Origin: Stenotrophomonas maltophilia | Lineage (GTDB): Bacteria > Pseudomonadota > Gammaproteobacteria > Xanthomonadales > Xanthomonadaceae | Assembly (NCBI RefSeq): GCF_013464485.1 | Contig: NZ_RAUX01000009.1 | Span: 36,831 to 100,830 of the forward strand | Direction of reading: 5' to 3' | DNA length: 64,000 nucleotides | Shown here: piece after piece, positions 59,248 through 64,000 of the stretch | Layout: each line of letters begins with the position of its first letter | Numbering within the stretch: the first letter of the stretch is position 1 | The notes under the pieces: generated by a model | Databases searched by the model: none | What the model saw: the letters and a program-made list of their open reading frames with translations, nothing else | Told to the model about the DNA's origin: nothing | Position numbers and translations under genes: made by a program

Positions 59248-59264
59248 ATGTTATAGCATATCAT
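59248..59264. promoter_or_regulatory. Lasso-cluster operator, copy 2
   Basis: ATGTTATAGCATATCAT, within the perfect arms GATATG and CATATC (59245-59262), lies midway between the divergent receptor and D-transporter genes. It matches the site upstream of the precursor in 14 of 17 positions. The AT-rich TTATA/TATAA core could serve as a -10 element in both directions. Confidence 0.6.
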
Positions 59265-59310
59265 TCAGGCGAGTGATGGACAGACGCTGCGGGCTGCTGG
59301 GACGACATCG

Positions 59311-61020
59311 ATGACGAAGATTGCAGTTCCGCTGCCTGTGGCCGAGATCCTGGCGGCGTACTGGAAGGCTGACCGCAGGCTGTTGCTGCTGATCGCCGGC
59401 AGCGTCCTGCTATCCAGCCTTGCAGGTGTTGCAGCGCCGTACCTGTTCTCGCGCCTGATCGACCGTCTGCCTATCGATGGAGTCAACGCGCTGGCGTGGG
59501 GATTCCTGCTCTACGCCGTCGTGCTGGGCGTGGGCAGTGCCCTGCAGAACACGGTGCAGTACCTGTCGTTCCTCAGCGGCGAGAACCTCGGCTTCATCAC
59601 CAGCACCCGCTACTTCGCCCGCCTGCTGAAGAAGACCAACAGCTTCTTCCTGGACCACAACCCGGCCGAACTGCAATCGGCCGGCGAGAAAGGCCGTGGC
59701 GCGCTGAAGATCGTGGTGCAGCTGGGGTTGGTGGCCTTCGTTCCCAGCGCGCTGCAGATCCTGCTGACCCTGGTGACGCTTGGTGCGCTGATCAACCTGC
59801 AGGTGGTGGCGATCGTGCTGGGGTATGGCGCGGTGGCGGTTACGCTTTCGGCCATCGCCACTCGCCGTGCCCGCATACATCGCGAAGCCGCCGTCGAGGC
59901 CGGGCAGCAGAATGCCCGTTTCGTGGGCAACGCCATGAACGCCATGGAAACGCTGCGCCAGTTCGGTGGCAGTGCCTGGATGGTGCAGCGCTTCGAGCAG
60001 AAGGCCCTGGAGGTGCGCGACAGCTGGCGCGCCTACGTATTGCAACGGATAGGTTTCATCGCCCTGTTGGGCATCGGCCTGGCGGTCGAGTTCATCGTCA
60101 CCTTCTACCTGTTGCTTCCGGGCTACCAGAGCGGCGTGGTCAGCATCGGTGACATCGTTCTGTTCAACCTGCTGCTGCTCCAGCTGAACATGCCGTTCGA
60201 GATGATTGCCCGTTCCATCGATGATGTCGCGCGCTCCTGGAGCATGCTCGGGCCACTCTCAACCTTATGGGCTGCGCCCGAAGAGGCGCAGGCAGGTGAT
60301 GCCCAGTCCTTCGTCGGGGCGGGCGGTCGGTTGGAGTTCCAGCGGGTTGGCCATCGCTATGGCAATGGGCGCGGGGTACGCGATGTATCGTTCCGCACTG
60401 AAAGGGGAGGCATCAATTTCCTGATGGGACCGACCGGGGCAGGGAAGTCGACGTTGTTCAAGCTTGCGCTGAAGTCGATCGATCCGCAGCAGGGCCGCAT
60501 CCTGGTCGACGGTGCCGACCTGCTCCGCATCGACCGTGCCGCATGGCATGCCGCGGTCGCGGTGGTTCCCCAGGACGTCATCCTGCTCAATGAAAGCCTG
60601 GCCGACAACATCCTGCTGGGACGTGCGCGTGATGACGGCCGGCTACTGCATTCCGCACGCAAGGCCGCGATCCTGCCACTGATCGAGGCGCTGCCCGAGG
60701 GGCTCGAAACCACGGTGGGCGAGCGCGGGCTGAAGCTTTCCGGCGGGGAGCGGCAGCGCATCGCGATCGCACGCGCCCTGTATGGCAACCCGGCCATTCT
60801 TTTCATGGACGAAGCGAGCTCCGCGCTGGATGAGGCCACCGAGCGCGAGATCATGGATCACATCCGTGCCATTGCCGGCGACGTCACCGTGGTGGCCATC
60901 ACCCACCGGCGCAGCATCGTGACCCTGGCCGACCGGGTGATCGATCTCTGGCCGCATCATCAAGGTGGGAAAGGGCACACCTCGCTCCCCGGTGTTCGGT
61001 CCGGCAATGCGCTATCGTGA
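59311..61020 (+). CDS. Lasso peptide D protein: McjD-like ABC exporter
   Basis: This 569-residue fused half-transporter has six membrane helices (residues 25-300) and an ATPase domain with Walker A GPTGAGKST (373-381), signature LSGGERQR, Walker B AILFMDEASS and the switch His in ITHRRS. McjD and CapD export the mature lasso peptide and protect the producer. Unlike the A-B-C genes, it has its own promoter region with the cluster operator, so export and immunity could be induced together with synthesis. Its stop overlaps a GTG of the next reading frame (GTGA). Confidence 0.88.
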   Translation: MTKIAVPLPVAEILAAYWKADRRLLLLIAGSVLLSSLAGVAAPYLFSRLIDRLPIDGVNALAWGFLLYAVVLGVGSALQNTVQYLSFLSGENLGFITSTRYFARLLKKTNSFFLDHNPAELQSAGEKGRGALKIVVQLGLVAFVPSALQILLTLVTLGALINLQVVAIVLGYGAVAVTLSAIATRRARIHREAAVEAGQQNARFVGNAMNAMETLRQFGGSAWMVQRFEQKALEVRDSWRAYVLQRIGFIALLGIGLAVEFIVTFYLLLPGYQSGVVSIGDIVLFNLLLLQLNMPFEMIARSIDDVARSWSMLGPLSTLWAAPEEAQAGDAQSFVGAGGRLEFQRVGHRYGNGRGVRDVSFRTERGGINFLMGPTGAGKSTLFKLALKSIDPQQGRILVDGADLLRIDRAAWHAAVAVVPQDVILLNESLADNILLGRARDDGRLLHSARKAAILPLIEALPEGLETTVGERGLKLSGGERQRIAIARALYGNPAILFMDEASSALDEATEREIMDHIRAIAGDVTVVAITHRRSIVTLADRVIDLWPHHQGGKGHTSLPGVRSGNALS

Positions 61021-61070
61021 GCGCTCACTCCGGGTCGCACTTCACATACCAGCGCATGGATGCCCTTTCG

Positions 61071-62249
61071 ATGAAAGCTCGACACCTACGTTGGCTCTGC
61101 GCCTTCGTCTTGTCCGGCGCACTGCTTGGCGCGGGCTGCACCGCCCGGAAGGCGCCGCCGGAGGATCTGGGGGCGGATATCGACGAGATTGCACAGACCC
61201 TGATCGAGCGGCCGCTGCTGCACTCGGCCTCGATCGGCGTGGTGCACCGGGGCCGGACATTCATCCGCCATCACGGCGCGATGGTGGCCGGCAAGCCTGG
61301 CGTGCCGAACGATGCCACGCTTTACGAAATCGGCTCGTTGAGCAAGACCCTGGCCGGCACGCTGATGGCCAACGCTGTCCTGGAAGGCCGGCTGGGGTTG
61401 GATGACGATGTCCGCAGGTACCTGCAGGGCGACTATCCAAACCTGCAGTACAAGGATGATCCCATCCGCATCCGCCATCTGCTGACCCATTCCAGTGGCC
61501 TGCCGAACATGTTGCCGGAACCTGCGAACACGGTGCTGGACGACTTCAGCGAACACCGTACGCCGGGTGAACTCAACGCCCTCTATGCCAACTATGGCAA
61601 GCCTGACTTCCTGCGGGACCTGCATGCCGTGCGGATCCTGCGGGCGCCGGGTGGCGATTACGCCTACTCCAGCGCCGGAACGCAGTTGGTCGCGCACGTT
61701 CTGGAACAGGTCTACCAGCGCGACTACGAAACGTTGCTGCGGAGCTTCTTCAGTGACTCGGCCGGAATGGCCGACATCAGGATCAGCCTGGGCGATGCCG
61801 AGGCGCCACGACTGGCAGTCGGTTACCACAGCGACAATCCTGTGCCGACCACGCCCATGCCCGGGTTGCCATGGGGTGCCTCCGGAAATGTGAAGGCTAC
61901 CGTTCCGGACATGGTGAAGTACCTCCAGTTCCAGCTGGCCAAGGGTCCAGTGGTAGAGGAATCGCATCGCACTCTGGCCACGTTCGACGGTACGTTCAGC
62001 ATCGGCTACTTCTGGAACATCATTTCCGGCGATGACCGGAAGGGCGTGTATTACGCCCATCACGGTGGTGTGCCGCGATCCCAGTGCTACATCCATATCC
62101 TGCCGAAGCACGACCTGGGCATCTTCGTCATCACCAACCAGAGTGGTGACCAGACCGCGCATGCCCTGGAAACGGCCATCGAAGCGCTTGTCGAACGCAT
62201 TGCTGCGCGGGCGCAGCTGGCGGATGACGGTACGCCACAACCACACTGA
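61071..62249 (+). CDS. Exported S12 beta-lactamase-fold serine hydrolase
   Basis: The 392-residue protein has a signal sequence with a lipoprotein-like end (LSGALLGAGCTARK). The serine-hydrolase domain has nucleophile Ser89 in SLSK (89-92), Tyr199 in YSS (199-201) and the His331-Gly-Gly triad element, the three motifs of class C beta-lactamases and DD-peptidases. The start may be 61071 or, through the GTGA overlap with the transporter gene, 61017; the former gives the cleaner signal. In a lasso cluster it could cleave peptide or isopeptide bonds, in place of the beta-propeller isopeptidases of other clusters, or act on cell wall. That role is inference. Confidence 0.82.
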   Translation: MKARHLRWLCAFVLSGALLGAGCTARKAPPEDLGADIDEIAQTLIERPLLHSASIGVVHRGRTFIRHHGAMVAGKPGVPNDATLYEIGSLSKTLAGTLMANAVLEGRLGLDDDVRRYLQGDYPNLQYKDDPIRIRHLLTHSSGLPNMLPEPANTVLDDFSEHRTPGELNALYANYGKPDFLRDLHAVRILRAPGGDYAYSSAGTQLVAHVLEQVYQRDYETLLRSFFSDSAGMADIRISLGDAEAPRLAVGYHSDNPVPTTPMPGLPWGASGNVKATVPDMVKYLQFQLAKGPVVEESHRTLATFDGTFSIGYFWNIISGDDRKGVYYAHHGGVPRSQCYIHILPKHDLGIFVITNQSGDQTAHALETAIEALVERIAARAQLADDGTPQPH

Positions 62250-62258
62250 GGGTCTCCG

Positions 62259-63086
62259 ATGGGACGCTGGCTTCTCCTGGCGCTCACCGCGCTTCCAATC
62301 ACGGCAAGCGCAATTGTCATCCGCGATGATGCCGACGACGCGCGGTATCGCATTGAGGCATCGGCGCTGCCGGCGCTGGCCGACATGCCAGGCGAGGGGC
62401 ACGGCGTCCTCATCGCCCCAGGATGGGTGCTGACCGCGGCGCATGCGGCGCCGATGGAAGGGATGGGCGCAACTATTGCCATCAACGGGAAGAACTACGG
62501 CGTTGATCGGGTTTTCCTGCATCCAGGCTTCAAGCGGATGCCGGATGCCTTGGGCAAGGAGGCCATTGCAACGGGGAATCCCTCGAAGATTCACGCGTTC
62601 CTGGCTACGTCGGACGACATCGCGCTGATCAGGCTGGCGGCGCCGGCTGACGGCGTACCCCCGATGGCGCTCTATCGCGGCACGGACGAGCCCGGGCAGA
62701 TCGCCGCGCTGGCAGGGAAGGGCGCCACCGGCAACGGCGCCATCGGGCTGGTACCGGGCGGGTCGCACCGCACGCTCCTTCGCCAGGCGTACAACGCCAT
62801 CACCGGCGGCAATGAGCGCTATCTCTGGTACCGGTTCGATCCGCCACCGCAGGGCCTGCCACTGGAAGGCGTGCTCGGCAGCGGCGACAGCGGCGGCCCG
62901 CTGATGATCGAGGATCACGGTGCCTGGACGCTGGTGGGCCTTGGTTCCTGGATCACTGCCGTTCCCGAACATGCACTTGAAGCAGGCTTCTATGGCCAGG
63001 TGGTCTACAACGTCCGTGTGTCCCGCTACACCGACTGGATCGAGGACGTGATGTGCCGCAACAGCGGCGCCTGCCGTCAGCCGTGA
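62259..63086 (+). CDS. Secreted S1 trypsin-like serine protease
   Basis: The 275-residue protein has a signal peptide (LLLALTALPITASA). A chymotrypsin-fold domain carries the complete triad: His62 in LTAAHA, Asp120 in SDDIALIRL and Ser211 in GSGDSGGPL. The Cys next to the catalytic His in animal trypsins is Ala here, as in many bacterial forms. Cys residues near the C-terminus (VMCRNSGACR) may form a disulfide. It starts nine bases after the S12 hydrolase gene and probably shares its transcript. Association with the lasso peptide is by position. Confidence 0.87.
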   Translation: MGRWLLLALTALPITASAIVIRDDADDARYRIEASALPALADMPGEGHGVLIAPGWVLTAAHAAPMEGMGATIAINGKNYGVDRVFLHPGFKRMPDALGKEAIATGNPSKIHAFLATSDDIALIRLAAPADGVPPMALYRGTDEPGQIAALAGKGATGNGAIGLVPGGSHRTLLRQAYNAITGGNERYLWYRFDPPPQGLPLEGVLGSGDSGGPLMIEDHGAWTLVGLGSWITAVPEHALEAGFYGQVVYNVRVSRYTDWIEDVMCRNSGACRQP

Positions 63087-63115
63087 TGCACGGGATGGCA
63101 GGGGGTGTTTCAATT

Positions 63116-63134
63116 GCAAATGACTCGCATTACA
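63116..63134 (+). promoter_or_regulatory. Fur-box-like site before sigma factor gene
   Basis: GCAAATGACTCGCATTACA matches the 19-bp Fur consensus in 11 positions and keeps the AATGA...CATT core. It lies 117 bases upstream of the GTG start of the ECF sigma gene, as expected for iron-repressed FecI-type regulators. Confidence 0.5.
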
Positions 63135-63250
63135 CTTCGGCCACTCCCCCATTCTTGACGCCTGCCGGCGATGTCGGCAGTTCATCCGGCTACCTCAGTG
63201 ACGTTCACGCCCCTCCTGTTCCGATCGCAGCGCCCTGCAATGGAGGCACC

Positions 63251-63949
63251 GTGTCTGCGCTAGGGCGCGACACGGCGGAGGATGAAGATCACGCGGCCAC
63301 ATCGCCCGCAGCGGTTGCGCGCCCGGACGCAGACAGCCCCGCAGCCGGCGGCATCCTGGCCAAGGCCTATGCCCGCTGGCGTCGGCCGATACTGCGCAGC
63401 CTGACCCGTTTCAGGGGCGCCGCCGGCGATGGCGAAGACGCACTGCACGACGGCGCGGTGAAGTGGATCGCGGCGCATCCGGCACTCGACTCCTGCGACC
63501 AGCAGGGCGCCTATCTGCGCCGCACGGTGCTGAACACAGTAGCCGACCAGTACCGCGAGCATCATGCCGGACGCCGCCTGCAGACCCTGCCGCTGGCAGA
63601 CGCAGAGGAGGTCGGCCATTGCATGGCCAGCGATGAATCACAGTGCCCATTGCAGCTCGCCGCCCATCGGCAGCGCCTGCAGCGCCTGGCAGAAGCACTG
63701 GCTGAACTGCCGGAGCGTCAACGCGAAGCCTTCGTACTCTGCCGGTTCGATGGACTGACCCAGGGGGATGTAGCTGCCCGCATGCAGATTTCCAGGCGCA
63801 TGGTAGTCAAGCACCTGTCGCGCGCGGTGGCCTACTGCGAAGTGCGGGTACGCTATGCATCCCTGGCGCAGATGCAGGCACTGCATCGGCCCAGCGAGCC
63901 GGGCGAGGCGTTGGCGCCTGCCATTGATGCTGATCTTCCCTGCCGATGA
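63251..63949 (+). CDS. ECF-family (FecI-like) RNA polymerase sigma factor
   Basis: The 232-residue protein has region 2 (LTRFRGAAGDGEDALHDGAVKWIA, AYLRRTVLNTVADQYREHHAGRR) and region 4 (LAELPERQREAFVLCRFDGLTQGDVAARMQISRRMVVKHLSRAVAYC), joined by a short linker. About 30 extra residues precede region 2. The start is GTG 63251 with GGAGG four bases before it; the open frame upstream covers the Fur-like site and is unlikely to be translated. The next gene overlaps by four bases (ATGA), the usual sigma/anti-sigma coupling. It may control a receptor beyond the window rather than the lasso cluster. Confidence 0.87.
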   Translation: MSALGRDTAEDEDHAATSPAAVARPDADSPAAGGILAKAYARWRRPILRSLTRFRGAAGDGEDALHDGAVKWIAAHPALDSCDQQGAYLRRTVLNTVADQYREHHAGRRLQTLPLADAEEVGHCMASDESQCPLQLAAHRQRLQRLAEALAELPERQREAFVLCRFDGLTQGDVAARMQISRRMVVKHLSRAVAYCEVRVRYASLAQMQALHRPSEPGEALAPAIDADLPCR

Positions 63950-64000
63950 CCGACATTCCTTCTGCCGCCGGTTTCGACCCGTTTGCCCTGCATGAGGCTG
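63946..64000 (+). CDS. Probable FecR-type anti-sigma factor, N-terminus only
   Basis: Eighteen codons are visible (MTDIPSAAGFDPFALHEA) before the window ends. The ATGA overlap with the ECF sigma gene and a start resembling the cytoplasmic N-terminus of FecR-like proteins support the call. The diagnostic domains lie outside. Confidence 0.5.
   Translation, partial: MTDIPSAAGFDPFALHEA

Overview
The window looks like a chromosomal segment of a Stenotrophomonas-type gammaproteobacterium (Xanthomonadaceae). It is GC-rich, has three large TonB-dependent receptors, an alginate-lyase locus of the kind known from S. maltophilia, and a GTAG-headed REP/SMAG-like palindrome at 35949-35976. No rRNA or tRNA gene is visible.

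Layout. 1-3000: the N-terminus of a RebB-like R-body protein, a Nudix hydrolase split by a long helical insert, and an amidoligase-like protein. 3140-10322: a six-gene operon matching the order and domains of the Pseudomonas fap functional-amyloid operon (A-B-C-D-E-F), preceded by a -24/-12 (sigma54) promoter and a divergent sigma54 enhancer-binding protein. 10323-23764: mixed housekeeping and accessory genes, including two LysR regulators, an AraC regulator, a VOC protein, a HAD phosphatase, an MDR oxidoreductase, a secreted nuclease, an S15-like hydrolase and a frameshifted S41-like gene. 23925-35900: a complete alginate-use locus (KDG kinase, SGNH esterase, DEH reductase, hexuronate-type MFS, PL17 and PL6 lyases, TonB receptor, GntR/FadR-type regulator) with GGTATG/CATACC operators in the divergent promoter. 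35998-37464: an orphan gene of visibly lower GC with a possible PD-(D/E)xK motif. 37541-49050: acyl-CoA ligase, a CrbS/CrbR-like two-component pair, MaoC protein, alpha/beta hydrolase, TonB receptor, PHB-depolymerase-like esterase and an AraC regulator.

49336-63086 is the most interesting part: a lasso peptide gene cluster. Its 53-residue precursor gene (50454-50615) is easily missed because it is so short. The leader ends with a proteobacterial lasso signature (LIELGSVVSETK) and the predicted core is AHNHGTLWDGVFPTTSP, with an Ala1-Asp9 macrolactam ring. A fused RRE/cysteine-protease B protein, an asparagine-synthetase-like C protein and an McjD-like D transporter are present. Unusual companions are a ParB-like-fold protein, a second three-gene ABC system with its own TonB receptor, an S12 beta-lactamase-fold hydrolase and an S1 trypsin-like protease. 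A 17-bp near-palindrome (14 of 17 identical) occurs in both divergent promoter regions of the cluster, suggesting one regulator controls it. The window ends with an ECF sigma factor behind a Fur-box-like site and the first codons of a probable FecR-type partner.

All calls come from reading the sequence and from family knowledge. No database search or alignment was run.
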